Assembly (NCBI GenBank): GCA_023666975.1
Contig: JAMPAW010000008.1
Coordinates: 22,134-57,257 of the forward strand
Direction of reading: 5' to 3'
DNA: 35,124 nucleotides
Source: Clostridium sp.
GTDB taxonomy: Bacteria > Bacillota_A > Clostridia > Lachnospirales > Lachnospiraceae
In this document: piece after piece, positions 25,789 to 33,659 of the stretch
Numbering within the stretch: position 1 is the first letter of the stretch
Layout of the letters: every line of letters starts with the position of its first letter
Position numbers and translations under genes: made by a program
The notes under the pieces: generated by a model
Seen by the model: the letters and a program-made list of their open reading frames with translations, nothing else
Told to the model about the DNA's origin: nothing
Databases searched by the model: none

Positions 25789-27447
25789 ATGGTGACAGTG
25801 ACGATAGAGCAAAAGGAGTATCAGGTAGAAGAGGGGATTTGTTTGGAGGAGCTTGCAAAGCAGTATGGGAGCTGTGAGCGGGGACAGATTGTACTCGCCT
25901 ATGTGAACCGGCATTTATGCGAACTCCACAAAAAGATTTCGCAGGATGCCGTGATTGAATTTGTTTCGACAACGGACAAAATCGGTTTTTCCACCTATAA
26001 GCGGAGTATGATTTTGATGATGATGAAAGCGTTTCGTGATGTATTGAAGGATAGAGGGACTACAGGCCATATCCGTGTGCTGTTTTCGATAGACAAGGGA
26101 TTTTATTGTGAATTGGAGAGCAGGGGAGCGGAGCTTAAACAGGACCTGCTGGACGCAGCAGAGGCAAGAATGAGGGAGCTGGCGGAGGCTGACATTCCGA
26201 TTGTCAAGAGTACATATAAATCGCATGATCTGATGAAACGGTTCGAGGCGCAGGGAAGGGAAGATAAGGTGCGCCTGTTCAAATATCGCCGGGCTTCCAA
26301 TGCCAATGTATATCGTTTGGAGGATTTTGAGGATTACTATTATGGATTTATGGTAGCATCTACCGGATATCTTAAATATTTTGCCCTCTGCGCATATAAG
26401 GAGGGATTTGTTCTGCAAATGCCACGGCGCAGGGAGCCGGATACGGTTCCGGAATTTACACCGCCACATAAATTGTTTTCTGTGTTAAAACAGTCAGATG
26501 ACTGGGGAGTGATGCTGAATGTGGACACGGTCGGAGGATTAAACGATGCTGTTGCCGCCGGACAGATTAATGAACTGATGCTGGTGCAGGAAGCATTGCA
26601 GGAGAAGAATATAGCGGATATCGCTACACGGATTAAGAATGAGGAGAAAAAGGTGATTCTGATTGCAGGTCCAAGCTCGTCAGGAAAGACCTCGTTTTCC
26701 CACCGGCTGAGTATTCAGCTTCGGGCACTGGGACTGTCACCGTATCCGATTGCATTGGATAATTACTTTGTGAACAGGGAGCAAACGCCGAAGGACGCCA
26801 ACGGTAATTATAATTTTGAATGTTTGGAGGCTGTGGACGTGGCACAATTTAACGAAGATATGAGCCGCCTGCTGAAAGGAGAAGAAATTCCGCTGCCGAC
26901 GTTTAATTTTTTCCAGGGAAAAAGGGAATACAGAGGGAATACAATGAAACTCAAAGAAAATGATGTGCTGGTCATTGAAGGAATCCACGGACTGAATCCC
27001 AAAATGTCCGCCGGGCTTCCGGATAACAGTAAATTTAAGATCTATATCAGTGCATTGACTCAGCTGAATGTCGATGAGCATAACCGAATTTCCACCACGG
27101 ACGGCCGATTGATCAGAAGGATAGTCAGGGACGTGAGAACCCGCGGGAACAGTGCACAGATGACGATTTCTATGTGGGATTCGGTCAGAAGAGGTGAAGA
27201 GGAAAATATTTTCCCGTATCAGGAAGAGGCCGATGTCATGTTCAATTCGGCACTGATCTATGAGTTGAGTGTATTAAAGCCATATGTGGAGCCGCTGTTG
27301 TTTGCGATTCCGAGGGAGGCGGCAGAGTATCAGGAAGCAAAGCGGTTGTTGAAATTCCTGGATTACTTTTTGGGCGTAAGCTCGGAAAATATACCGAATA
27401 ACAGTATTTTGAGGGAGTTTGTAGGTGGAAGCTGTTTCCCGGTGTGA
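25789..27447 (+). CDS. TGS-domain nucleoside (uridine) kinase-like protein
   Basis: 552 residues. The N-terminal 60 or so residues form a TGS-like domain (MVTVTIEQKEYQVEEGI). A region resembling the second additional domain of threonyl-tRNA synthetase follows, and then a uridine-kinase-like P-loop domain with GPSSSGKT at 294-301 and VIEGIHGLNP further on. The start at 25789 follows AAGGAGG by eight bases. Such ThrRS-like/uridine kinase fusions occur in Firmicutes, and the true substrate is not certain from sequence. The gene follows nif3 after 62 bases and probably ends the transcript; no clear terminator is seen after it. Confidence 0.88.
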   Translation: MVTVTIEQKEYQVEEGICLEELAKQYGSCERGQIVLAYVNRHLCELHKKISQDAVIEFVSTTDKIGFSTYKRSMILMMMKAFRDVLKDRGTTGHIRVLFSIDKGFYCELESRGAELKQDLLDAAEARMRELAEADIPIVKSTYKSHDLMKRFEAQGREDKVRLFKYRRASNANVYRLEDFEDYYYGFMVASTGYLKYFALCAYKEGFVLQMPRRREPDTVPEFTPPHKLFSVLKQSDDWGVMLNVDTVGGLNDAVAAGQINELMLVQEALQEKNIADIATRIKNEEKKVILIAGPSSSGKTSFSHRLSIQLRALGLSPYPIALDNYFVNREQTPKDANGNYNFECLEAVDVAQFNEDMSRLLKGEEIPLPTFNFFQGKREYRGNTMKLKENDVLVIEGIHGLNPKMSAGLPDNSKFKIYISALTQLNVDEHNRISTTDGRLIRRIVRDVRTRGNSAQMTISMWDSVRRGEEENIFPYQEEADVMFNSALIYELSVLKPYVEPLLFAIPREAAEYQEAKRLLKFLDYFLGVSSENIPNNSILREFVGGSCFPV

Positions 27448-27526
27448 CGGCTTTGTGTGAGAATTGTGCAAAAAGAACAGATTTGTAAAGAAAATTTAAA
27501 AAAATCGTGAATTTTTGTAGAAAATA

Positions 27527-27555
27527 ATGACAAATCGACAAGAAGGTGTTATAAT
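27527..27555 (+). promoter_or_regulatory. Sigma-A promoter of the 239-residue unknown gene
   Basis: ATGACA (27527-27532) and TATAAT (27550-27555) are separated by 17 bp. The -10 is consensus. It gives a leader of roughly 70 bases before the start at 27630. Confidence 0.75.
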
Positions 27556-27629
27556 TATTTTATAAAAAGGGGCGCAATTTGCCTTTGGAATTTGTACACA
27601 TTTAACTAAATATTAAGGGAGGGCTGTCT

Positions 27630-28349
27630 ATGGGTGTTTCAGGACAAAAATTCGAATTGCCACAGATGAAAGAATATTTTGAAAAACAGATACCTAATAT
27701 TCGGTTGCTGAGTGATATGACACTGAGCGAGACTGACTTTAGAAGCTTAGGCGCTAAGCTGAAATCAGCCTTTTCTTTCTCTAGCCGTAAGTCAAGTATT
27801 CAGGAGATTATGATCTGTTATCTGGTATACTGGGTGTATGCGTTGATTTACTGGAATGAGGAGACCGGCATTCATGATGAGCTTACCGACTATTGCGCAA
27901 AGCTGTCTCAGTATGAAATCAGGCATCATCTGCAGATGTTGTGGGATACTTTTGCTGACTATGGGATTGATGATTTTAATTATCGCGGAGACAATATCGA
28001 GGAGCTTTGCTCAATTCTGATTGCAAGGCATGCAGGTATTCCGAATGACGAGAAATATCAGGTATTTGAGTTGATTGATGATTACCGCAATCATAATGTA
28101 TCTGTGGACACAATGGTAGAAGATATATATTTACATATGCCCTATAAGAGCAGATATATCTTTTCTTTACTGGACAAGAATTCCAGACAGGAGATGATAT
28201 GGGAGATTCGGACGATTATGGCAGAGACGGCAGCGAGGAGTTGCTCGAGAGAAGAACTGCTGGCCAAATATCCCCGCACATCAGTCAGTTTGATTGATTA
28301 CTGCTTTTACTGGCAGGAGGGGAAAGCCCTTTTGGTTCAGGCAGAATAG
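27630..28349 (+). CDS. Protein of unknown function
   Basis: 239 residues, not recognised. It looks soluble, helical and acidic, with many Tyr and Ile residues (YLVYWVYALIYWNEE, LIDDYRNHNV, YLHMPYKSRYIFSLL). No signal peptide, confident membrane helix or known catalytic motif is visible. The start follows AGGGAGG. It has its own promoter and stops 14 bases before a bidirectional hairpin shared with rnpB, so it is a single-gene unit. A regulatory or structural role cannot be separated from an enzymatic one. Confidence 0.8.
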   Translation: MGVSGQKFELPQMKEYFEKQIPNIRLLSDMTLSETDFRSLGAKLKSAFSFSSRKSSIQEIMICYLVYWVYALIYWNEETGIHDELTDYCAKLSQYEIRHHLQMLWDTFADYGIDDFNYRGDNIEELCSILIARHAGIPNDEKYQVFELIDDYRNHNVSVDTMVEDIYLHMPYKSRYIFSLLDKNSRQEMIWEIRTIMAETAARSCSREELLAKYPRTSVSLIDYCFYWQEGKALLVQAE

Positions 28350-28363
28350 CATAATGATTACAG

Positions 28364-28401
28364 AACAAACGGCACTTCCGTATAACGGAGTGCCGTTTGT
28401 T
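28364..28401. terminator. Bidirectional hairpin between the unknown gene and rnpB
   Basis: AACAAACGGCACT pairs with AGTGCCGTTTGTT as a perfect 13-bp stem. Each strand ends in a T-containing arm (GTTTGTT). It lies between two convergent transcripts and would serve both. The U-tract is inside the stem end and short. Confidence 0.8.
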
Positions 28402-28747
28402 GACTCAGCCGATAAGCCGGGTTATGTCGTTGAATGATCATCTATCTAGGCCTGCCGTTGCCGACAGGCTCAAGCAACCTACCCGGAAACGTGACGGGCA
28501 GCCACATGGTTTCCTGTTCGGTCTTGCTTCGGATGGGGTTTACAGAGCCTGCCCTGTTACCAGGACAGCGGTGAGCTCTTACCTCGCCATTCCACCCTTA
28601 CCGGCTAATGCCGGCGGTATATTTCTGTTGCACTGGCCTGGGAGTCGCCTCCACCGGACGTTATCCGGCATCCTGCCCTATGAAGCCCGGACTTTCCTCA
28701 CCTGCAGGGCGAAGTGCCCCGCAGCCGCGATCATTTGTCTGAGTCCG
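28402..28747 (-). ncRNA. rnpB: RNase P RNA, type A
   Basis: On the minus strand the RNA shows the universal core: GAGGAAAGTCCGGGCT, ATAGGGCAGGATGCC, CAGTGCAACAGAAA, GGTAAGGGTG, AGGTAAGAGCTCACC, GGTAACAGG and, near the 3' end, ACCCGGCTTATCGG. P1 pairs GACTCAG at the 5' end (28739-28745) with CTGAGTC at the 3' end (28402-28408). The layout is that of the ancestral type A, as in Clostridia, not the Bacillus type B. It is about 346 nt long. The 5' end is placed from the -10 and the P1 helix. It is the catalytic RNA that trims tRNA 5' leaders. Confidence 0.97.
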
Positions 28748-28753
28748 TATCGT

Positions 28754-28782
28754 ATCATAGCATAATCCACTTTTTTTGGCAA
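28754..28782 (-). promoter_or_regulatory. Sigma-A promoter of rnpB
   Basis: On the minus strand TTGCCA (28777-28782) and TATGAT (28754-28759) are 17 bp apart. The start is about seven bases beyond, at the first bases of P1. The promoter lies in the 48-base gap before the AP2-like gene end. Confidence 0.85.
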
Positions 28783-28792
28783 TGTATGTGTA

Positions 28793-29587
28793 TTATTTTC
28801 GGGTATAATTCTTAATTTTGTCAGGAATATCGATATTTTCATATACCTGACGGTATTGGGCCGGTGAATAGGCGTGAATGTAATTTTTGATATATTTTTT
28901 GTCGATTCCGCCGGCAGTCAGAGTATCTACGGCTTTGTTGTAGGCGACAGCAGCTACGTGTTTATCCGGATAGCGTCCGATCAGATAATTTCCCCGAATA
29001 TGGATAACACATTCGTACCAGTCCTGTCCGTTCCGGTTGATTTGGGTGACACCCATGTATTCGTTAATCACCTTGATGTTTTCGTAGCGGAAATCATATT
29101 CGTTATGGTTGACGAATATATAGTCGATGCCTTTTCTGGCATAGTTTTTGATGCCGTAGCGGGACAGGATATTGTACTGGCTTCCGTAATCGCAGATAAA
29201 ATAATAGCCGCCACGGGTCTGTAGCTTGTGATTGGCATAGAAAAATAAATCTTCCCGGTCAAAAATCAGAAAGTGGTCGGGAGACAGATAATAGTGAAAA
29301 AACCCCGTCTGTAAATAAATTGGTGTTTTAAAGTAAATGCCACTGTTCCGATAGTTGATAAGAATGACAAATTTTGCAAAATCCAGTGCAAAACAGTCTG
29401 AATAGTCGTCTAACCGGTATTTTCCCTCACGGATAATCTGTGAGGCTTCACGATAAGCCTGCCCTGCTTTTGCTGCGGAGTCGAAGCTGCCCAGACTGAT
29501 ATGTTTGGATTGAATTGTAATGGACGAGCGGTAATAAGTGGTTCCGTCCTTTTTGTGAGCTATAGTTACCCCTGGTATCTTTTTCAT
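28793..29587 (-). CDS. AP2-like DNA-binding protein with HNH-like middle region
   Basis: 264 residues. Residues 1-52 (GVTIAHKKDGTTYYRSSI, then SLGSFDSAAKAGQAYREA) and 178-225 (MGVTQINRNGQDWYECVIHI, then LIGRYPDKHVAAVAYNKAV) both match the AP2/ERF pattern of a three-stranded sheet followed by a helix. The part between them ends at 155-176 with NHNEYDFRYENIKVIN, like the end of an HNH motif in AP2-containing homing endonucleases; a clear catalytic His pair is not seen, so nuclease activity may be lost. It could be a regulator or a domesticated homing nuclease. The start follows AAGGAAC. It is on the same strand as rnpB, 46 bases upstream of the rnpB -10. Confidence 0.75.
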   Translation of the reverse strand: MKKIPGVTIAHKKDGTTYYRSSITIQSKHISLGSFDSAAKAGQAYREASQIIREGKYRLDDYSDCFALDFAKFVILINYRNSGIYFKTPIYLQTGFFHYYLSPDHFLIFDREDLFFYANHKLQTRGGYYFICDYGSQYNILSRYGIKNYARKGIDYIFVNHNEYDFRYENIKVINEYMGVTQINRNGQDWYECVIHIRGNYLIGRYPDKHVAAVAYNKAVDTLTAGGIDKKYIKNYIHAYSPAQYRQVYENIDIPDKIKNYTRK

Positions 29588-29620
29588 GAGATGTTCCTTT
29601 TTGGTTGAATTTATGCTGAT

Positions 29621-29649
29621 ATTATATCATTGGAAAAGGCTTTTTACAA
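29621..29649 (-). promoter_or_regulatory. Sigma-A promoter of the AP2-like gene
   Basis: On the minus strand TTGTAA (29644-29649) and TATAAT (29621-29626) are 17 bp apart, 33 bases before the start codon. Confidence 0.75.
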
Positions 29650-29712
29650 ATGCAGATTGCCTTTGCAAAAGAAACGACAAACTGCTTTGCCCTGGCCTTT
29701 TTCATAAATTAC

Positions 29713-29741
29713 TTGACCTTTAAGGCGGGAAAACCTATAAT
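29713..29741 (+). promoter_or_regulatory. Sigma-A promoter of the 3D-domain gene, -10 overlapping the miniature element
   Basis: TTGACC (29713-29718) and TATAAT (29736-29741) are 17 bp apart. The last bases of the -10 coincide with the left end of the repeat copy starting at 29739. If that copy is an insertion, it completed or preserved the -10. Confidence 0.8.
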
Positions 29742-29811
29742 TATACTCGCGAACGAAATTAATTGCCATTTCAATTATTCGCCGCGGTATATGCAGTTAC
29801 ACTAGTATAAT
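29739..29811. repeat. Miniature inverted-repeat element, short copy
   Basis: The 73-base copy starts AATTATACTCGCGAACGAA and ends CTAGTATAAT, so the ends ATTATACT/AGTATAAT are inverted. The internal CCGCGGTATATGCAGTTA is shared with the longer copy at 32259-32366. It lies in the leader of the 3D-domain gene and its right end carries another TATAAT (29806-29811). No coding capacity. Confidence 0.8.
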
Positions 29812-29865
29812 AGGTTAAGAGAAGTTAATGTTCTGGGATTAGTATAAGAGAAGGCGGTTTTGCGA

Positions 29866-30738
29866 ATGAAATCAAGAATGCGCATTTCGACAATTGTTGG
29901 AATTGTCGTTTTGCTGGTTTTAACCATTGCCATTATCATCTTTGGATACAGGGTTATCATTACATCAGGTGAGGTTCCGGGCAAACTGGGCAGTGTCCCC
30001 GTGGCAGCGAATAATCTGCAGTATCAGGGGCCTGTGTTTAGCAGAGTGCAAAAGGTTGAGTATGATGTGATGAAATACGGTTTTATGGACGATATTCTGC
30101 TGGCGCAGATGGATTATTTGGATAAGCAGTATGAATCGGTGCGTATGGAAGAGATTCGGGCAGTGAATAATCTGACGGCAATGAGCAGGAAGACCGAGGA
30201 TAATCTGGCGTATGAGCAGGCAAAGGCACAGCGTGAGAAAGAAATTGAGCAGGCCAAGCAGGCGGCTAGAGCGGCAGAGCTGGCGAGACAGGAAAAAATC
30301 AGGGCAATTGCCCAGACCCTCAGGCAGCAGGAAGAGGGAACACCGGCGACGGTTAATACCGGTGACAGCAGTGATACCGGTTCCGGAGCTACCGAGTCCA
30401 GCGGGGGACGCAAGGGTGAACCTGTATATGCCGATACGCACGGTGAGAGCCTCGGAAAGTATGTGATTACGGCGTATTGTACATGCCGGATTTGCTGTGG
30501 AGTGTATTCCGGCGGCAATCGAACGGCCAGCGGTACAGTTCCGACGACAAACAGGACGATAGCCGTGGATACCAGTGTGATTCCTTTTGGGACGAGGGTA
30601 GTAATAAACGGACAGGTATATGTGGCGGAAGACCGCGGAGGAGCAATTAAAGGTAAACGAATCGATATGTTTTTCTATACCCACAAAGAAGCGTTACGGT
30701 GGGGGAGAAGAACAATGGAGGTGTATCTGGCCGACTGA
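29866..30738 (+). CDS. 3D-domain cell-wall protein with N-terminal membrane anchor
   Basis: 290 residues. The ATG at 29866 follows AAGGCGG by eight bases; an upstream TTG at 29860 is unlikely. One membrane helix (about 9-29) serves as anchor or uncleaved signal. A charged coiled coil follows (about 80-150), then a Thr/Ser/Gly linker. The C-terminal 3D domain (about 198-290) has the three conserved Asp residues in AVDTSVIP, AEDRGG and KRIDMFF; this double-psi barrel is found in resuscitation-factor-like and RlpA/MltA-type peptidoglycan-cleaving proteins. It probably acts outside the membrane on the cell wall. thrC follows after 41 bases and may be co-transcribed. Confidence 0.85.
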   Translation: MKSRMRISTIVGIVVLLVLTIAIIIFGYRVIITSGEVPGKLGSVPVAANNLQYQGPVFSRVQKVEYDVMKYGFMDDILLAQMDYLDKQYESVRMEEIRAVNNLTAMSRKTEDNLAYEQAKAQREKEIEQAKQAARAAELARQEKIRAIAQTLRQQEEGTPATVNTGDSSDTGSGATESSGGRKGEPVYADTHGESLGKYVITAYCTCRICCGVYSGGNRTASGTVPTTNRTIAVDTSVIPFGTRVVINGQVYVAEDRGGAIKGKRIDMFFYTHKEALRWGRRTMEVYLAD

Positions 30739-30779
30739 TATGGAAACAGATATATTATAAAAGAAAAGAGGACAAGAGG

Positions 30780-32282
30780 ATGGAAGTGATTTACAAGAGT
30801 ACACGGAACAGTGGTGAGACGGCAACGGCATCACAGGCTATTTTAAAAGGACTGGCGGAAAATGGAGGACTGTTTGTTCCGGAACATATACCGGCATTGG
30901 ACGTGGACTTTAATGATTTGGCCCAAATGAGTTATCAGGAGACGGCATATGAGGTGATGAGCCGTATGCTGACCGATTTTACCGAGGAGGAACTCAAATA
31001 TTGTATCCGCAGTGCTTATGATGAGAAGTTTGACACGAAAGAGATTGCACCGCTGGTGAAAAAGGCGGGTGCACATTATCTGGAGCTGTTTCATGGCTCG
31101 ACGATTGCCTTTAAAGATATGGCGCTTTCCATTCTTCCGTATTTACTGGTGACTTCGGCAAAGAAAAATAACATCAAGAATGATATTGTTATTCTGACAG
31201 CGACCTCCGGGGATACCGGTAAGGCAGCCCTGGCAGGCTTTGCTGATGTTCCGGGCACAAGGATTATTGTGTTCTATCCGAAGAACGGAGTCAGTCCGAT
31301 TCAGGAAAAACAAATGGTAACCCAGAAAGGGAATAACACCTCGGTTATCGGGATAACCGGTAATTTTGATGATGCACAGACCGGTGTCAAAAACATGTTT
31401 AATGATAAACGCCTTGCAGAAGAAATGGCGGACAAGGGTTTCCAGTTTTCTTCTGCCAATTCCATTAATATCGGGCGCCTGGTGCCACAGATGGTTTATT
31501 ATGTATACGCCTATTCACAGTTGGTGGCAAGGGGTGAGATTAAGGCCGGTGACAGTATAAATGTAGTTGTGCCTACCGGTAACTTTGGAAATATCCTGGC
31601 TGCTTATTACGCAAAACAGATGGGATTGCCAATTGCCAAATTTATCTGTGCGTCTAACGAGAATAAGGTGCTGTTTGATTTCTTTACCAATGGAATATAT
31701 GATAAAAACAGGCAGTTTATTTTGACAACCTCGCCGTCAATGGACATATTGATTTCCAGCAATCTGGAAAGGCTGATTTACCGTATAGCAGGCGAGGATG
31801 CCGATAAGAACAGTGAGTTGATGAACGCTCTTTCGGTTGAGGGGCGGTATGAGATTACGGCAAAGATGAAAGAAGGGCTTAAGGAGTTTTACGGCAATTA
31901 TGCCAGTGAAGAGGAAACGGCAGCGACAATTAAACGAGTATACGAAAGTGACGGCTATATTATGGACACGCATACTGCTGTGGCGGCTGCGGTATATGAT
32001 AAATATTTGAAAGAGACCGGAGATGATACCACTGCAGTGATTGCTTCTACGGCCAGTCCGTACAAATTTACCAGAAGCGTCATGGAGGCAATCGACACAA
32101 AATATGCAAAGCAGTCTGATTTTGAGCTGGTGGATGAGCTGAACAAGATTTCAGGCGTTAAGATTCCTCAGGCGATAGAGGATATCCGCAGTGCACCGGT
32201 ATTGCATGATATCGTATGTGATAAGAGTGAGATGGAGCAGACGGTCCGCAATATCCTCAATTATACTTGCGAACGAAGTTGA
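30780..32282 (+). CDS. thrC: Threonine synthase
   Basis: 500 residues, the long thrC type. A PLP enzyme, it converts O-phosphohomoserine to threonine. It opens MEVIYKSTRNSGETATASQA, with PLP Lys112 in HGSTIAFKDMALS and the phosphate loop TGNFGN further on. The start at 30780 follows AAGAGGACAAGAGG. Its last seven residues (NYTCERS) and the stop codon are encoded by the left end of the miniature element at 32259, so the natural C terminus has been replaced or trimmed by it. The catalytic core is intact and the enzyme is likely active. Confidence 0.96.
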   Translation: MEVIYKSTRNSGETATASQAILKGLAENGGLFVPEHIPALDVDFNDLAQMSYQETAYEVMSRMLTDFTEEELKYCIRSAYDEKFDTKEIAPLVKKAGAHYLELFHGSTIAFKDMALSILPYLLVTSAKKNNIKNDIVILTATSGDTGKAALAGFADVPGTRIIVFYPKNGVSPIQEKQMVTQKGNNTSVIGITGNFDDAQTGVKNMFNDKRLAEEMADKGFQFSSANSINIGRLVPQMVYYVYAYSQLVARGEIKAGDSINVVVPTGNFGNILAAYYAKQMGLPIAKFICASNENKVLFDFFTNGIYDKNRQFILTTSPSMDILISSNLERLIYRIAGEDADKNSELMNALSVEGRYEITAKMKEGLKEFYGNYASEEETAATIKRVYESDGYIMDTHTAVAAAVYDKYLKETGDDTTAVIASTASPYKFTRSVMEAIDTKYAKQSDFELVDELNKISGVKIPQAIEDIRSAPVLHDIVCDKSEMEQTVRNILNYTCERS

Positions 32283-32366
32283 TTGCCGAATTCAACATTT
32301 CACCGCAGTATATGCAGTTAAACTAAGCATTTGCCTTCGGCAAATACTAAGGTTAACTAGTATAAT
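32259..32366. repeat. Miniature inverted-repeat element, long copy overlapping the thrC end
   Basis: 108 bases. It starts AATTATACTTGCGAACGAA and ends CTAGTATAAT. Compared with the copy at 29739 it is alike over both ends and the TATATGCAGTTA centre, and has about 35 additional bases including a hairpin ATTTGCC-TTC-GGCAAAT. It encodes the last seven thrC residues and the stop. Its right end TATAAT (32361-32366) lies five bases before the riboswitch aptamer and could act as a -10. Confidence 0.8.
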
Positions 32367-32370
32367 CGCA

Positions 32371-32425
32371 AAGACAGTTCATTCGTACCTTCCTGTCTAT
32401 AAATAAAACCGGGACCGGCTATCGT
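32371..32425 (+). promoter_or_regulatory. preQ1-I-like riboswitch aptamer
   Basis: AGACAG (32372-32377) pairs with CTGTCT (32394-32399). The loop has TTC at its 5' side and ACC further on, and the stem is followed by an A-rich tail (ATAAATAAAACC), all as in class I preQ1 aptamers. The pseudoknot partner in the tail is not clear by eye. It precedes queDE-folE-queC, the right pathway for preQ1 sensing, and is followed by a terminator. Read-through when preQ1 is low is the expected control. Confidence 0.7.
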
Positions 32426-32466
32426 GCACTTGGGTTCGGGTATAACTTGAATCCGGGTGCTTTTTT
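32426..32466 (+). terminator. Intrinsic terminator of the queuosine operon leader
   Basis: A 12-bp stem (32426-32437 with 32449-32460, G-U pairs allowed) is followed by TTTTTT (32461-32466), 58 bases before the queD start. It follows the aptamer directly, so it is probably the expression platform. A competing antiterminator is not evident by eye. Confidence 0.8.
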
Positions 32467-32524
32467 GATTCCCTGCTGTTTGTGGCGGGGTGTTGGTTTG
32501 AAAATCTGAAAAAGGGGAAAGCAG

Positions 32525-32944
32525 ATGTATACATTACAGACAAGTGCAGATTTTGACAGTGCGCATTTTTTGAAGGGATATGACGGAAAATGCAGCAATA
32601 TCCACGGACACAGATGGATTGTGGAGGTAACGGTTACATCGGAGGATGTGGAGGAAGAGGGACAAATCAGGGGCATGATCGTAGATTTTAAAACGCTGAA
32701 GGAGGACTTAAAGCAGCTGGCCGATGAGTTGGACCACAGCCTGATCATGGAGAGGGGAAGCCTGAAGGGAAAAACAAAGGAGGCACTCGATGAGGAGGGC
32801 TTTCGCATTGTGGAACTTCCGTTCCGTCCGACAGCCGAAAATCTGGCAAAGTATTTTTTTGACCAGATGGAGGAAATGGGATATCAGGTAATGCTGGTAA
32901 AGGTTTATGAGACACCGAATAATTGTGCGGGGTATAGCAGATGA
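32525..32944 (+). CDS. queD: 6-carboxy-5,6,7,8-tetrahydropterin synthase
   Basis: 139 residues, of normal length. It converts 7,8-dihydroneopterin triphosphate to 6-carboxytetrahydropterin in queuosine/preQ0 synthesis. Zinc ligands His14 (SAHF), His27 and His29 (HGH) and catalytic Cys23 (GKCSNIHGH) identify QueD; the Cys favours it over a pure PTPS. The start follows AAAGGGGAAAG. It overlaps queE by four bases. Confidence 0.95.
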   Translation: MYTLQTSADFDSAHFLKGYDGKCSNIHGHRWIVEVTVTSEDVEEEGQIRGMIVDFKTLKEDLKQLADELDHSLIMERGSLKGKTKEALDEEGFRIVELPFRPTAENLAKYFFDQMEEMGYQVMLVKVYETPNNCAGYSR

Positions 32945-33606
32945 TGAGAGTGGCAGAGCAATTTATCAGTATTAACGGTGAGGGCAGGCGTGCCGGACAA
33001 TTGGCGTTGTTTATCCGTTTTGCCGGCTGTAATCTTCAATGCGGATATTGTGATACGGCATGGGCCAATGACCCGGGGGCGGATGTTGAAGAGCATACTG
33101 CCCGGGAATTATATGGCAATATCGTTAAATCAGGAGTAAAAAATGTGACACTGACCGGAGGAGAGCCACTGTTGCAGCCGGATATGAAAGATCTGCTGGG
33201 TCTGCTTAGCGATGACGACGGAATCCGCGTTGAGATAGAGACGAACGGAAGTGTGGATATCGGGCCGTTTATGCCGGAACGGGATAATATCACGTTTACG
33301 TTGGATTACAAAACCCCGGCAAGCGGCATGGAGGACAAAATGCTTCCGGATAATTATCGCAAACTCAGAAGTGCCGACACAGTAAAGTTTGTCGTGGGGG
33401 ACAGGGCAGATTTGCTGCGGGCGGAAGAGGTGATGAAACAGTATCGGCTGGCAGAGCGGGGCTGCGGGATTTATCTGAGCCCCTGCTTTGGCCGGATTGC
33501 TCCGTCGGAGCTGGTTGACTTTCTCGTGGAGAGAAGGCTTAATGATGTAAATGTGCAGATACAAATGCACAAGATAATATGGAGTCCGGACGCCAGAGGC
33601 GTATAG
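32941..33606 (+). CDS. queE: 7-carboxy-7-deazaguanine synthase
   Basis: 221 residues, a radical SAM enzyme. It contracts 6-carboxytetrahydropterin to 7-carboxy-7-deazaguanine. The [4Fe-4S] motif is Cys30-X3-Cys34-X2-Cys37 in FAGCNLQCGYCDT, the spacing expected for QueE. The early FISINGEGRRAG and later TLTGGEPLLQ are typical. It starts inside the queD stop (ATGA), so translation is coupled. The second ATG at 32944 is also possible. Confidence 0.95.
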   Translation: MMRVAEQFISINGEGRRAGQLALFIRFAGCNLQCGYCDTAWANDPGADVEEHTARELYGNIVKSGVKNVTLTGGEPLLQPDMKDLLGLLSDDDGIRVEIETNGSVDIGPFMPERDNITFTLDYKTPASGMEDKMLPDNYRKLRSADTVKFVVGDRADLLRAEEVMKQYRLAERGCGIYLSPCFGRIAPSELVDFLVERRLNDVNVQIQMHKIIWSPDARGV

Positions 33607-33659
33607 TGAATGGGTAAAATATTTGACCAAAAAGAAGCAATAGGGAAATGGAGGATAAG

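Noticed and set aside
28397..28765. Plus-strand open frame of 122 codons
   Set aside because: It is the antisense of the RNase P RNA; the conserved rnpB core on the minus strand explains the sequence.
32191..32406. Open frame of 71 codons across the thrC end and the miniature element
   Set aside because: It overlaps thrC out of frame and lacks a ribosome site; the repeat and riboswitch explain the sequence.
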